From: Deinandra increscens subsp. villosa | Taxonomy: Eukaryota > Streptophyta > Magnoliopsida > Asterales > Asteraceae | Length of the DNA: 64,000 nucleotides | Direction: 5' to 3' | Assembly: GCA_039602395.1 (NCBI GenBank) | Contig: JBCNJP010000027.1 | Coordinates: 35,845,841 to 35,909,840, forward strand | Shown here: positions 13,101-22,667 of the stretch, one piece after another | Layout of the letters: every line of letters starts with the position of its first letter | Position numbering within the stretch: position 1 is the first letter of the stretch | Translations under genes and position numbers: made by a program | Notes under the pieces: model-generated | The model's database searches: none | What the model saw: the letters and a program-made list of their open reading frames with translations, nothing else | What the model was told of the DNA's origin: nothing

Positions 13101-14090
13101 TAGAAAAATAAAAGAATTAAAATACCACGTATCCACTAAACACCACCTCATGATTGATTGTTTTCATGGACCATTGGTACTTTTTACGGTATTTTTGTGC
13201 CAGCTAACGCTTAGCTAGCGAAGCTTACTGGCTTAAATTCATTGTTTAATTTTTAAAAAAAATGGTTCTAAGATGTTTATTTTGGTGATTTTTGTTTGGT
13301 ATGTATAAGGTATAAAGAACTAGAAAATTGCATTACACCCATGCCAGAAGTAAGCAACCCAGATGAAGTGTCGGGTGGAGTCTTAGAGAAATGGCCAGAA
13401 CGTGCGATCATTGTCCCTCCTAGAATCATCAACAATCTGGTTCCGGGTATCACAGAAGAGAAATTCCAAAATGATAACGAAATATGGAAAGAGCGTGTGA
13501 CACATTATAAACATATAGTTTCTGGTTTACCACAAGGAAGATACCGCAACATATTGGACATGAATGCTTTCCTTGGTGGATTTTCTGCCGCCTTGATGAA
13601 AGATCCGGTGTGGGTCATGAACGTTGTTCCTGCTCATTTCAAACCAGACACGCTAGGAGTAATATACGAACGGGGGTTCATTGGTGTGTATCATGATTGG
13701 TGTGAGGCCTTCTCAACTTATCCAAGAACATATGATTTCATCCATGCAGGCAGTGTGTTCAGTATGTATCAAGATAGGTATATAAAAGTTTTGCATATTT
13801 CTTCATTTTGATGATTAGAATTTCTGAAACTATTATCTTTAATGGTTATGATGCTTGTTTGTATAATTCAAAGGTGTGAAATGACGGACATTCTTTTGGA
13901 GATGGATAGAATCTTGCGGCCTGAAGGAACTGTGGTATTTAGAGATGATGAGGATGTGATTGGAAATATTAAAAGTATAGTGAGACGTATGAGATGGGAT
14001 AGCAAGATCGTTGACCATGAAAGTGGATCACTAACCAAGGAAAAGATACTTGTTGCTGTCAAGAGTTATTGGACCGGTGAAGCTACTTGA
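7191..14090 (+). CDS. probable S-adenosylmethionine-dependent methyltransferase, PMT15-18 type (DUF248)
   Basis: Exons 7191-7880, 8194-8404, 12226-12523, 13310-13777 and 13874-14090 join in frame with GT-AG introns into 627 codons, the usual PMT length. The ATG at 7191 gives a short basic N-terminus, then one membrane anchor (about residues 17-33, LAVSGLCILFYVLGA), a variable acidic stem and the conserved lumenal domain. Family marks: CPSKEELLHCLIPAPPNYK, RDYAWFDNIPHKELS, the SAM-binding AIDTGCGVASWGA across intron 1, FAPRDTHEAQ, HCARCLIPW, EVDRVLRPGGYW, RNILDMNAFLGG, EMDRILRPEGTVVFRD and a C-terminal AVKSYWTG. PMTs are type II Golgi proteins of the QUA2/TSD2 superfamily; some are needed for pectin methylation and cell adhesion, but the substrate of this clade is not established. 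Intron 2 (3.8 kb) is swollen by SINEs and a Mutator-like element. PMT17/18 is the likeliest match, not proven. Confidence 0.9.
7912..8092. mobile_element. short TA-flanked MITE in PMT intron 1
   Basis: TATATATAGGGGGAGATTCA at the left and ...CTTAACCTTATATATA at the right flank a 180-bp unit; TTTTGAGAACTTTT near the left end is echoed by AAAAGTTCTCAA near the right, giving an imperfect foldback. A 15-base C-run lies inside. It has the same TA setting as the larger foldback at 4818-5582 but a different sequence. Intron 1 (7881-8193) consists mostly of this element. Confidence 0.55.
8462..8654 (+). mobile_element. old tRNA-derived SINE-like unit, PMT intron 2
   Basis: A TCTAGTGGTTATTGGCGATG stretch resembles a tRNA A box and CAAGTTCGATCCC a B box, about 40 bp apart, followed by a GC-rich body and a short A-run. 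Imperfect flanks (AACAATATATTTATA and AACAGTATATTTACA) look like a decayed target duplication. Confidence 0.5.
9207..9424 (+). mobile_element. tRNA-derived SINE with 16-bp target duplication
   Basis: Perfect 16-bp flanking repeats ATTAACCTCATTTATA at 9191-9206 and 9425-9440 bound the unit. Inside are an A box (TAGCCTAGTGGCAAAGG) and a B box (GGGTTCAAGTCC), a tRNA-unrelated body and a 3' A-run. It is a Pol III-type SINE in the sense orientation of the host gene. The intact duplication points to a fairly recent insertion. Confidence 0.88.
9517..10501. mobile_element. non-autonomous Mutator-like element, PMT intron 2
   Basis: Terminal inverted repeat GGGAAAAAGAC / GTCTTTTTCCC with 9-bp target duplication TTAGAAAAA (9508-9516 and 10502-10510), the hallmark of Mutator superfamily insertions. 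The interior has two GC-rich blocks (about 9600-9790 and 10145-10430) crowded with CGTCGG/CCGACG and GGTCGTC words that are inverted relative to each other, unlike the AT-rich host intron. No transposase; the open frames inside follow from the composition. Confidence 0.8.
10912..11204 (+). mobile_element. tRNA-derived SINE with target duplication
   Basis: Flanked by AAGTAGATAACTTT at 10898-10911 and 11205-11218. Internal A box-like ATTTGGTGGAGTGGATATAC and B box GGTTCAAATCCC, a GC-rich body and a 3' A-run of ten. A different family from the unit at 9207-9424. Confidence 0.85.
11690..11930 (+). mobile_element. tRNA-derived SINE-like unit
   Basis: TCTTTAGCGCAATGGCACC (A box-like) and GGGTTCGAATC (B box) precede a GC-rich body ending in GAGCATCAGGTTCGACTAAG and an A-rich tail. 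I could not find a clear target duplication. Third or fourth SINE in the same intron. Confidence 0.6.
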
Positions 14091-14608
14091 TCGATGAGGA
14101 GTGAAAAGTCACTAGATCGAACTACCAAGTGTTACCGGCTGATCAAGGATGCTTGTTTGATTTATGTGATTAAAAGGTGCGAAAATGGGCATGTCGAGAT
14201 GATTGAGTAACAGGTCAAAGCATACATGTGGGTTGAAATAGACTGTTTTTAATTTGGAGGAGAGGTTGAGTTAACCTGATAACAATTTTATTTGGTTTTT
14301 TAGAATTAGTTACACGGATAGTCCTGACGATAAGGGGTGTTCAGTATTCGAAAAATTAGAAGTTCAATTTGATTCGGTTCAAAAATCACGTCGAAGTTCG
14401 ATTTGGAATTTCAAATTCGAATTTGATTCTGATTCGATTCGATTCGATTTGTGATATGGAATTCGAATTTAAATTATATATTCGAATTCAAAGAAATGGA
14501 AATCTTCACTTATATATATATATTAGAAATTTATTATATATATATAAATATAAATATTCATATAAATATAAATATTTGAAAGCACGTATTCTCTATTAAT
14601 TAATGTCT

Positions 14609-15074
14609 CTTTTCATTAAAGCACAACAAATTACAAAGAGGTGGCGGGTAAGCGGGCAACAAGCTGCGCCGCTAGACCCTTTTGGATAGCAAACCCAATT
14701 CTACTAAACACAAAGTTATGAGCCTTAGGGGATGTCGAATTGTTGTGCACGACCCGCTGACCCGTCGTAGGAAATCAACTGCCTCCGGCGCAAGGAACCC
14801 AAAAGTATCAAAGGCAAAGGGGATAAACACGTATTGATTTTCGAGACAAGCGCTCTCGTGTTTAGCGACTTTGCCCGCCTCGGCCTTCTGCGCAGCCTGC
14901 CCCGCGACGAACCCGCTGTCCCTAAGCCCAACGAGAGGAGACACACCGGTAAGATCAACACAGGCGTGTTTCCCCCCCGCCCACCCAGCCACAAGCACAT
15001 CAGCCGGCCGTAAGGTAGACCTGCCTTCAAGCGGATCCGTCAGAAAATTAACAGGAGCCTCCTTTTTAGCAGAA
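14609..15074 (-). mobile_element. 5'-truncated LINE, last ~470 bp, with 11-bp target duplication
   Basis: Flanked by AATTAATGTCT at 14598-14608 and 15075-15085. On the minus strand it encodes, in broken frames, the C-terminal part of the same reverse-transcriptase family as 52196-56034: FDTFGFLAPEAVDFLRRV and AGGKHACVDLTGVSPLVGL in one copy match counterparts in the other. 5' truncation plus a short target duplication is what target-primed reverse transcription leaves. Confidence 0.85.
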
Positions 15075-15298
15075 AATTAATGTCTTAAAATTTAGTATTA
15101 TGTGGATTCATCAGATGATCGTCATCTTTTCAAATGACTTAACGATATTATGTGCTATAAAATATTTTATTATTTGGATGTATAATAAAATTGTAAATCA
15201 TGTGTGTTTCAAGGATGTTTAAATTTTATGTTTTGAATGATAAGTTGGTTGCCACAATAATTGTTGAACAAAGTTGTTTTAGATATATTTGTTTTGAA

Positions 15299-15736
15299 CA
15301 GTGTTTTAAAAACCGGATTGAATCGACAGGTTCAACCGGTAACCAGTGGATGCCCCGGTTCGGTTGAGGACGGTTTTTAGTAGTTCCGGGCGAAAAAGTA
15401 AACCGGTGGGTTTTCCGGTTCAACCGACGGGTTTTCCGGTTGAACCGGCCGGTTTTCCGGACCCGGAACTGGATGAATCGTTTTTCTTCTTTCTTTGATA
15501 AATATAACTTGATTAAAACATATATTGATATTATTTGGATAATTGTAACTTATTTTAGGCTTTATTGAAGTTTCTTTTTGACATTTGTAATGGTTGAAAG
15601 TTTATAAAATGTATATCATAAATTTATAGGTTTGAATAGTCAATTTGGTTCGACCGTTCGGTTACCCCAGGTCAACCGGTTGAACCGTTTTTTACACTAG
15701 AGTGGTCCGGTTTAAAAATCTGGTTTTAAAACATTG
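15299..15736. mobile_element. hAT MITE with 8-bp target duplication
   Basis: Terminal repeats CAGTGTTTTAAAAACC and (reverse complement of the right end) CAATGTTTTAAAACC, flanked by 8-bp GTTTTGAA at 15291-15298 and 15737-15744, the hAT signature. The interior is packed with CCGGTT/AACCGG words in both orientations. Non-coding. Confidence 0.85.
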
Positions 15737-16082
15737 GTTTTGAATGTTAAGCTAAACTTTGTCTAATTTAGACGTTTTCATTTTGAATGACAAATTATGA
15801 TTTTTTTCCATTTCGTGGGTGTTATATTAGTTTTATACTTTTATAGCTTTGTAGTTTGTTAATCAAATAATTTTGAATTTATTCGAATTTGATTAGATTT
15901 GAATTGGAATCAAAAATTGAATACGAATCGAATCGAATTCAAATGAGATTACTATTTTGAATTCGAATTCGAACCGAATTGTTTGAATCTACTTCAAATT
16001 CGAATCCAGGTTTTAAAAATTAAAATTCGACTAATTCGATTCGAATAATTCGAGTAGTTGAAATTTAATTCGTTAAACACCC

Positions 16083-17347
16083 ATACTAACGACTAGTGGT
16101 TTATTAAAAAATTTGGATTTGTTTTTAAATACGAGAAACTACTTGTTTTATCAAATAGTTTACATGACATAAAACATAACATATGTTCTTTAAAATGGAC
16201 GGATTGGCGATTTTTGCACTGAGAGTGAAATAAATAGAATAGTGTTAAAGGGGAAAGTTATTAGACAAAATGACTTTTTGGTGCGAAGTGTACGAAGTAA
16301 TCAGAGAGCGCCACATGTGACCATGCATGCATAAGACAATAATTACGCAAATTAGATGATAATCGCAAAGGTTATAATGATAATCATGCAAACTATATGT
16401 TTATAATTATGCAATCCATATGTTTATTATTACACTCAGATAGTAATGCAATAATTACGCAAGTTATAAGGATAATCATGCAAGCTATATAGATAATCAA
16501 GTAAGTTATATGAATAATTACGCAAAGGTAATCATGCAAGTTATACGAGAGCACATAGACCTATGCTTCACGTACTAGTCTTATATGTGAAGGATACGTG
16601 TGATACGGGGAGTGCTATCCTTGACATATAGGCCTATTATTCACACAATCTTCAATTTACATGCACATACACATACATACACGCACATACATGTTTACGT
16701 ACATACACACATATATACATACACACATTCATAGAAGGGAACTTATTATACATAAATATATACATATAGACATATTGATATAAACCTTCATATAAGTTAC
16801 AACATACCGTAATACTCATATAACGGTGTGGCATGAGTAATTTTCAACCAATTTTATAATTATCCAATGCATGTCGATAATATTAATAAGTGCTACAACT
16901 GGTACTCATATAACGGTTCTGGACACTCTCGCATAGGGTGAAAGGTGTGGAGGTAGAATCAGTAGATTCTTTCTTTTTTATTTAATAATAATTAAAATTA
17001 ATTGTAATTATGTAAACATAATTAGCCATATTCGGGTCGTATCATCCAGCCGACAAACATTTAATGAATTGATATCGATTTTAAAAAATTAACCTCTACA
17101 CGAATAATATGTCATGGATAAACCTATAGAGCTTGTATGTATGAAGAATTTCTTTTAGATGTCATAATTTGCTTATTTTTGCTGTGTGTGGAAAGATTCG
17201 GTTACAAATGGGATATGGTGCAAACTTCCACAGATCTACAAACATATTCTGGGATATAATACTATGTTTTGCATTTACTTGCACCAGTGTTGATATTTTC
17301 CACCCTTGAAAGTTGTGTAGGAGTTATTAGCCCGTTTTAGGCAGTAA
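16083..17347. other. intergenic with short direct repeats and a microsatellite
   Basis: About 16330-16550 is made of interspersed copies of ATAATTACGCAA and GATAATCATGCAAGTTAT, origin unknown. 16655-16735 is a degenerate ACATACAC microsatellite. No gene seen; the rest is AT-rich DNA leading up to the Harbinger element. Confidence 0.6.
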
Positions 17348-19237
17348 GGGAGGGGGGAGTGGTAGGATTTTTAGGATTTTGAAGAATGGGTTGTAGCCAA
17401 TAGGAGAGTGCCACGCAGGAAAGAGAAAAAGAAAGAATTTTGAAGAATTTTGAAGGATTTTGGGAGGGAGTGGTGAGGATTATGAAGAATTGTATGTTAA
17501 TTTATTTTAATGTTTTTGAGTTATATATATTTTGTAATTAGTTTTAAAACACTATATTTATTTTATAAAAACACTACATTTATTAAAAAAAGACATTACA
17601 TTAAAATAAAAAAAGACATTACATTAATTAAAATAAAAAGACAATACAATACAATAAAAAAAAACTACTCCTCAATTTCCGCCTCAGTTAAAATAACCTC
17701 GACGTTCTCTTCAATGTGCATCTTGATATCATGTCGAAGTTGGAAGTGTGTCTCCGCATCTCGTAACTCCGAAATGATATTCGGATCAACGTTCACATTA
17801 ACGGGAGGGTCTCTGATATGCACTGGTGATATCGCTTTCCCTTCATCCTTTAGAATCATGTTGTTTAAAATAATTACCGCATATATGATTCTTGCAACTT
17901 TCTCTCTTGTCATTGCTCGGGCACCCCGTAGGAGTATCCTCCACTTACCTTTCAAGGTACCAAAAAAGCGTTCGACGTCCTGTCTTGCCGCCTTTTGAAG
18001 CTTGTTGAATCTTTTGTCAATTAGATCAACCGGATGATTATATGCCTTCACAAAGGTGGACCAAGTTGGGTAGATACCGTCTGCAAGGTAGTATCCCCTC
18101 TTGTATTGACGACCGTTAACAACAAATGGACACCTTGGAGCAATCCCGTGCAACTCATTAGTAAACAATGGCGATTGGTTCAAAACATTGATATCATTGT
18201 TTGAACCTGCAACACCAAAGAACGCGTGCCAACACCAACGATCCTGTGATGCTATGGCTTCAAGCATGATGGTTGGGTACTTGTGGTCACCCCGATGAAA
18301 CTGCCCTCGAAATTTTTTTGGGCAATTTCTCCAGTCCCAATGCGTGCAGTCAATACTGCCTAACATGCCGGGCAAACCATGATACGAATCGTGTGCCTGA
18401 TATAAAAGTGCAATATCGTGGCTAGTTGGGGCACGTAAAAACTCATCTTTATATAATAGACAAACAGATGTAACAAAATGATCAAGTGTTTCACGTGAGG
18501 TTCTCTCGGCCATAGCTAGGTATTCATCGTATTCATCAGGAACGTTACCTGATGCGAGTTGGCGAATGGCGGATGTGCATTTGTGTATAGCCGTGAAGCT
18601 TTCTTTTCCTCGGGCGTCCATCCCCTCTGCGAAGTAATTGTTGTGCTCTTGGACGTCGGCAACTATCTTTAAAAATAATCGTTTCGACATCCGAAACCTA
18701 TCGTTAAACACCTCCTCGTTGTAGACCGAATCCTCATCGAAGTAGTGTCTCATAAGTCGGTCTCTAGCTTCGATACGTTGTCGGTAAACATATTGTCTTT
18801 GTTGTGGCGGCCGATGTATTTGTTGCTCGTGGGCCGCTACAACTAATTCGAGGAAATTAGTATCTTCATCGTTAGAGTCCGATGATTCTTCAGAACTGGT
18901 TGGGAGGTTGGGTATGTTGAATGGAAACCGATCCATTTTGAATAATATGTGGGAGGATAAATGAGAGAAATGTGAGAGAATGATAGATGAGAGAAATGTG
19001 AGAGTGAGTTAGTGATAATGTATGTATATATATATATTGAAAAAAAAAAAGGAAAATTTTTTTTTTTTTTAATTAATAGAGCCGTTCAACGGCTAGAAGT
19101 ACATGGGGAACCCCACTTGCCGATCGGCGAGATGTAGATGGAATCTTTGTTTTTTGCCGTTGCCGATCGACCGGCGGCGGTGTTTGCCGCCAAGAATTTC
19201 GGCGCCGCGGCTTTTTTGCCGCCCACTCCGTCCCCCC
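17348..19237 (-). mobile_element. PIF/Harbinger DNA transposon
   Basis: The ends GGGAGGGGGGAGTGG and (reverse complement of the right end) GGGGGGACGGAGTGGG are imperfect terminal inverted repeats, each flanked by the 3-bp TAA (17345-17347 and 19238-19240), the PIF/Harbinger target. It holds one intact transposase gene on the minus strand. The second, Myb-like ORF that autonomous Harbinger elements usually carry is not present. The right end lies 68 bp from the ATG of the FAX gene. Confidence 0.85.
17665..18936 (-). CDS. PIF/Harbinger transposase (DDE_Tnp_4, HARBI1/ALP1-like)
   Basis: An uninterrupted 423-codon ORF, usual length for the family. The N-terminus is acidic; residues about 50-130 form the helical region typical of HARBI1 proteins; the DDE nuclease follows with GSIDCTHW (D196), YYLADGIYP (D286) and RQDVERFFG (E322) as likely catalytic residues. 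FHRGDHKYPTIMLEA and FFGVAGSNNDINVL are further family marks. It would cut and join the element's own ends in the nucleus. An intact frame suggests recent activity or selection; plant domesticated relatives such as ALP1 exist, but the flanking TIRs and TAA duplication argue that this one is still a transposon gene. Confidence 0.92.
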   Translation of the reverse strand: MDRFPFNIPNLPTSSEESSDSNDEDTNFLELVVAAHEQQIHRPPQQRQYVYRQRIEARDRLMRHYFDEDSVYNEEVFNDRFRMSKRLFLKIVADVQEHNNYFAEGMDARGKESFTAIHKCTSAIRQLASGNVPDEYDEYLAMAERTSRETLDHFVTSVCLLYKDEFLRAPTSHDIALLYQAHDSYHGLPGMLGSIDCTHWDWRNCPKKFRGQFHRGDHKYPTIMLEAIASQDRWCWHAFFGVAGSNNDINVLNQSPLFTNELHGIAPRCPFVVNGRQYKRGYYLADGIYPTWSTFVKAYNHPVDLIDKRFNKLQKAARQDVERFFGTLKGKWRILLRGARAMTREKVARIIYAVIILNNMILKDEGKAISPVHIRDPPVNVNVDPNIISELRDAETHFQLRHDIKMHIEENVEVILTEAEIEE

Positions 19238-19305
19238 TAAGGCGGCTACTTCATCTTTCCTTATCATTCGCCTATCAATCCGATTAACGACGGAAAACCA
19301 GAGAA

Positions 19306-22300
19306 ATGGGAGCCCTACCTATGGTTTACACGCATCAGTTACCAGGATTCACCTCTAATCAGAGAAACAGGGCCACCAGCATCCACAGAAGTGCAATTAC
19401 AAGTGTAATAGCTTCTCCTACTGCCGGAATTCAATCGAATTTTGTTGTAACTCGAAATGTCCCACAGAGGCTGCCCTTGTTTCTATCACCTTCACGATTA
19501 CACACTAGTCATATCTGCAAGAGCCAACTCGTTCAAGATTTTGCCCCAATAGCTTCTGCAGGCTACGCAGTTCTTCTTCTTGGCGGTGGTCTATTCGCCT
19601 GTGTGTTCTTTAAATCTCTGTCAGTTTGTTGAATTATGGTATGAGAAAAAAACAGTTAATGAGCACTTTAACTTAACTTTTCGTGTTGTGTTTGTGGGCA
19701 GACAACAAATCAGGAAGCAAAGGGTCGCTTTTTGGGGGACTTACAGGGGCAACTCTTATGTCTGTGGTAAGGGCATTACTCAATTTCATCTCTAACATAT
19801 TTAGCTAAGATATGCAAATCTACCAGCTTCTAGTTTGTTGTCAATTGTTTGATCTGTTGCTTGAGATTTGTGACATTGAAATCTATGTTTCTCCTGCACA
19901 AAAAGTATTAAGGAATGAGATTTGTATATATTAGGAAGGTGTTCTAATTGATATCGTAGTTATTATAATTGATTCTAGGGTTTGTATTCTCCTTGTAATT
20001 ATTATGTTTCCATTGTTGTATCGCCTCTATATAAGGCACTTGTAAATATGAATGGAATAACTTTTATCTCAAACCTTATATGGTATTCAGAGCCTAACAA
20101 GCTCCCCTGAGCATTCCATAGCCGACCCTCCCTTGCCCACCGTCGCCATCACCATGACACAACAATCGGTCACCGATGTAACCGCCAACACCCACTTTCC
20201 CATCAAACTCACCCCTAATAACTATCCCGTCTGGCGGAAACAAGTCATGGCCACCTTAATCGGTCTTGGACTCGACGGCTATGTCGATGGCACCACCAAA
20301 CCACCTCCCAAAACCCTCACCACCGACGCCACTAAAACGAACCCAGCCTACACTACGTGGTACCGACAGGATCAAACTCTTCTAGGAGCACTTCTCGGCA
20401 GTTGCTCGGACGAGATTCAACACGTAATCTCGTCCGCCGACACCTCTCACCAAGCCTTCGATAGGCTCTCTGCCAGTTACGCGAGCAACTCTCGCTTTCG
20501 CATTGTATCGCTGAAGTCCCGCCTTGCCAATAACCCTCGTGGCTCCCGACCGGTTGCGGACTACCTGCATGAGATGAAGACCATCTCCGACGACCTTGCT
20601 CTCGCCCAAAGCCCCATCTCCGACGAAGACCTCATCGTCCACATTCTCGGACAGTTAGGAGATGAATATTCCCATGTCTCCGCGGCCCTGAAAATGCGAG
20701 ACACACCCGTTACCTACCCGGATTTATTTGCCAAGCTTGTGGATCATGAGCGTTCACTCCAGCACAACCCAACAAATCAACCGGCTCCTACTCTCACCAT
20801 TTTCTTGGGATCGAAGTTGTCACCACACCCGATGGTCTCTTCTTATCTCAGCATCGACATATTCAGGATGTCCTCACCCAGTTTCACATGGACGGTGCCA
20901 AGGACGTCATGACCCCGCTGAGTGCCACTGATCCGTTAAACCCTACGGATCCTTCTCCGTCTGTTGATGCCACCGACTATCGTCGCTTAGTTGGTTCGCT
21001 ACAATATCTTGCCTTTACTCGTCCCGACATTTCCTTTGCTATCAACAAACTTTCCCAGTTTATGCATTCTCCACGTCAGGCTCACTGGCAAGCCCTCAAA
21101 CGTGTCCTTCGGTACCTCAAGGGTACTATTCATCATGGCCTTTTCCTGAGTTGCCGTTCTCCTCTCACTCTCTCGGTCTTTTCAGACTCGGATTGGGGTG
21201 GTGTTAATGATTTCGGGCGATCGACGACCGCGTATTTGATTTATTTGGGCACTAATGTGGTTTCTTGGAAGTCTACACGACAGAAGTCCGTCTCTCGTTC
21301 ATCGACAGAAGCCGAATACAAAGCCATTGCTAATGCTTCAGCTGAATTACTGTGGTTGCAGAACCTGTTGCGAGAGCTAGGTATCATCACACAGACCACG
21401 CCCACGCTATATTGTGACAACACCGGTGCTACTTACTTATGTGCCAATCCGGTCTATCACTCTCGAATGAAGCATGTCGCACTTGATTACCACTTTGTTC
21501 GTGAGCTAGTTGCCTCAGCTCGTCTTCGTGTGTTACATATTAATAATCAAGATCAGTTGGCTGACATGTTGACGAAGCCTCTCCCGCGAGCACCTTTCCT
21601 TCGTAATCGATCCAAGATTGGTGTATCCGACGGATCCTCCATCTTGCGGGGGCGTATTAAGGAATGAGATTTGTATATATTAGGAAGGTGTTCTAATTGA
21701 TATCGTAGTTATTATAATTGATTCTAGGGTTTGTATTCTCCTTGTAATTATTCTGTTTCCATTGTTGTATCGCCTCTATATAAGGCACTTGTAAATATGA
21801 ATGGAATAACTTTTATCTCAAACCTTATAAAAAGATGGGGACTTCAGAAGAAAATCTTGAAATTGTCATGAGTCAACTAGATTTCTAATTTCTAAACATT
21901 ACAGATGCTTGTCAACTAGATTTCTAATTTCTAAACATTACAGATGCTTTTATTGGTATAGTCAAATAAGAGATAATGTGTGCAAACATCACCCCAAGTA
22001 TCAATTTTGGTTTTGTTTATGTCAATTCCAGCATAAAACAAGCTCATATCTTGCTAACAGACAATTTAATAGTTTATAAGTGTATCCTTTTTTTAAAAAA
22101 AAATAGGGGCATTTTTTATCATCTTATAGTTCTCTTGCAAGTTCTTTTGCCAAAATTGACATAAAGATGCAACCTTTTAAATACTTGGTGGCTTATGCGT
22201 ATACATGTTCTTTTATACTTGTAATTTTTTTCTAATCAAAAGTGGCTGCTCTATAATGCTTAATCAAGAAAAGTGTATAACAAGTTTTTGAAAACATAAT

Positions 22301-22627
22301 GATGGTGTGAGCTATATGGTTGTCCTTTCAGGCCTACTATCTTATGCAAGCATCCGAGACTAAGGAAACAGGCGATGCACTTGCATTTGGAGCTTCTCTT
22401 CTTTTTGCCTTCGTATTTGGTATGAATTTGGATATCTATCCTTGTTTATTTTGAGAGTACTGGCTAATTATCTTCTTAAATCATGAAATTCATGTTATTT
22501 TGCTGCAGGCATCCGTTTTGCAGCCACACGTAAAGTAATCCCCTCAGGCTTACTATTAGTCATTTCAATCGGTTTAACAGCATTGACCTTTTCAGCTTAT
22601 CTACAAGACAGGGTCTTACCAGTTTAA
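19306..22627 (+). CDS. FATTY ACID EXPORT (FAX)-like protein, Tmem14 family, plastid
   Basis: Exons 19306-19600, 19702-19766, 22332-22419 and 22509-22627 join in frame to 188 codons. The first ~75 residues are basic and serine/threonine-rich, as in a plastid transit peptide. The mature part is one Tmem14 domain: GYAVLLLGGGLFAYNKSGSKGSLFGG across intron 1, LTGATLMSVAYYLMQ, GDALAFGASLLFAFVFGIRFAATRK, then VIPSGLLLVISIGLTALTF, giving four hydrophobic helices. FAX proteins move free fatty acids across the plastid inner envelope; by size and single-domain layout it is closest to FAX4 (inference). Intron 2 is 2.6 kb and hosts a copia derivative. A 50-bp tandem duplication in the last exon changes the C-terminus. 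A Harbinger element ends just upstream of the ATG. Confidence 0.87.
19906..21829 (+). mobile_element. young internally deleted copia element in FAX intron 2
   Basis: 175-bp LTRs at 19906-20080 and 21655-21829 begin TATTAAGG and end CCTTATA and differ, as far as I can see, at one base. The target duplication AAAAG flanks both sides (19901-19905, 21830-21834). A TGGTATTCAGAGCC primer-binding site (initiator Met-tRNA type, with one extra T) follows the 5' LTR and a CTTGCGGGGGCG purine-rich tract precedes the 3' LTR. The interior keeps only gag and the end of reverse transcriptase plus RNase H, so it must depend on helper proteins to move. Confidence 0.93.
20133..21667 (+). pseudogene. copia gag fused to RT/RNase H remnant
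   Basis: The first part (20133 to about 20800) is a good copia gag: FPIKLTPNNYPVWRKQVMATL, then QLGDEYSHVSAALKMRDT and a DHERSL end. From about 20800 a second frame gives the last part of reverse transcriptase and all of RNase H: FLGIEVV, YRRLVGSLQYLAFTRPD, SDSDWGG, SSTEAEYKA, YCDNTGA and LADMLTKPLP. Zinc knuckle, protease, integrase and the RT catalytic core are gone. The deletion shifts the frame, so no fusion protein is expected. Confidence 0.88.
21872..21949. repeat. 39-bp tandem duplication in FAX intron 2
   Basis: GTCAACTAGATTTCTAATTT... repeats exactly at 21872-21910 and 21911-21949, just downstream of the copia insertion. Confidence 0.9.
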
Positions 22628-22667
22628 CAGCATTGACCTTTTCAGCTTATCTACTAGACAGGTTCTG
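22572..22667 (+). repeat. 50-bp tandem duplication over the FAX stop codon
   Basis: GTTTAACAGCATTGACCTTT... starts at 22572 and again at 22622, with one internal difference (CTACAAGACAGG against CTACTAGACAGG). The first copy is coding; the stop TAA at 22625-22627 arises at the junction, and the former end of the gene (CTAGACAGGTTCTGA) now lies in the 3' UTR. Confidence 0.88.

Larger units (their letters stand above)
14335..16082. mobile_element. unclassified TIR-type repeat rich in ATTCGAAT words, host to two nested insertions
   Basis: Left end GGGGTGTTCAGTATTCGAAA and right end ...ATTCGTTAAACACCCA are weakly inverted. Both ends are filled with overlapping ATTCGAAT/GATTCGATTCG words in mirror arrangement. 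I see no clear target duplication. Nested within are a LINE fragment (14609-15074) and a hAT MITE (15299-15736). No coding capacity of its own. Confidence 0.5.

Noticed and set aside
16300..16550. CRISPR-like regular repeats (ATAATTACGCAA / AATCATGCAAG)
   Set aside because: Plant nuclear DNA, irregular spacing, diverged short repeats; not CRISPR.
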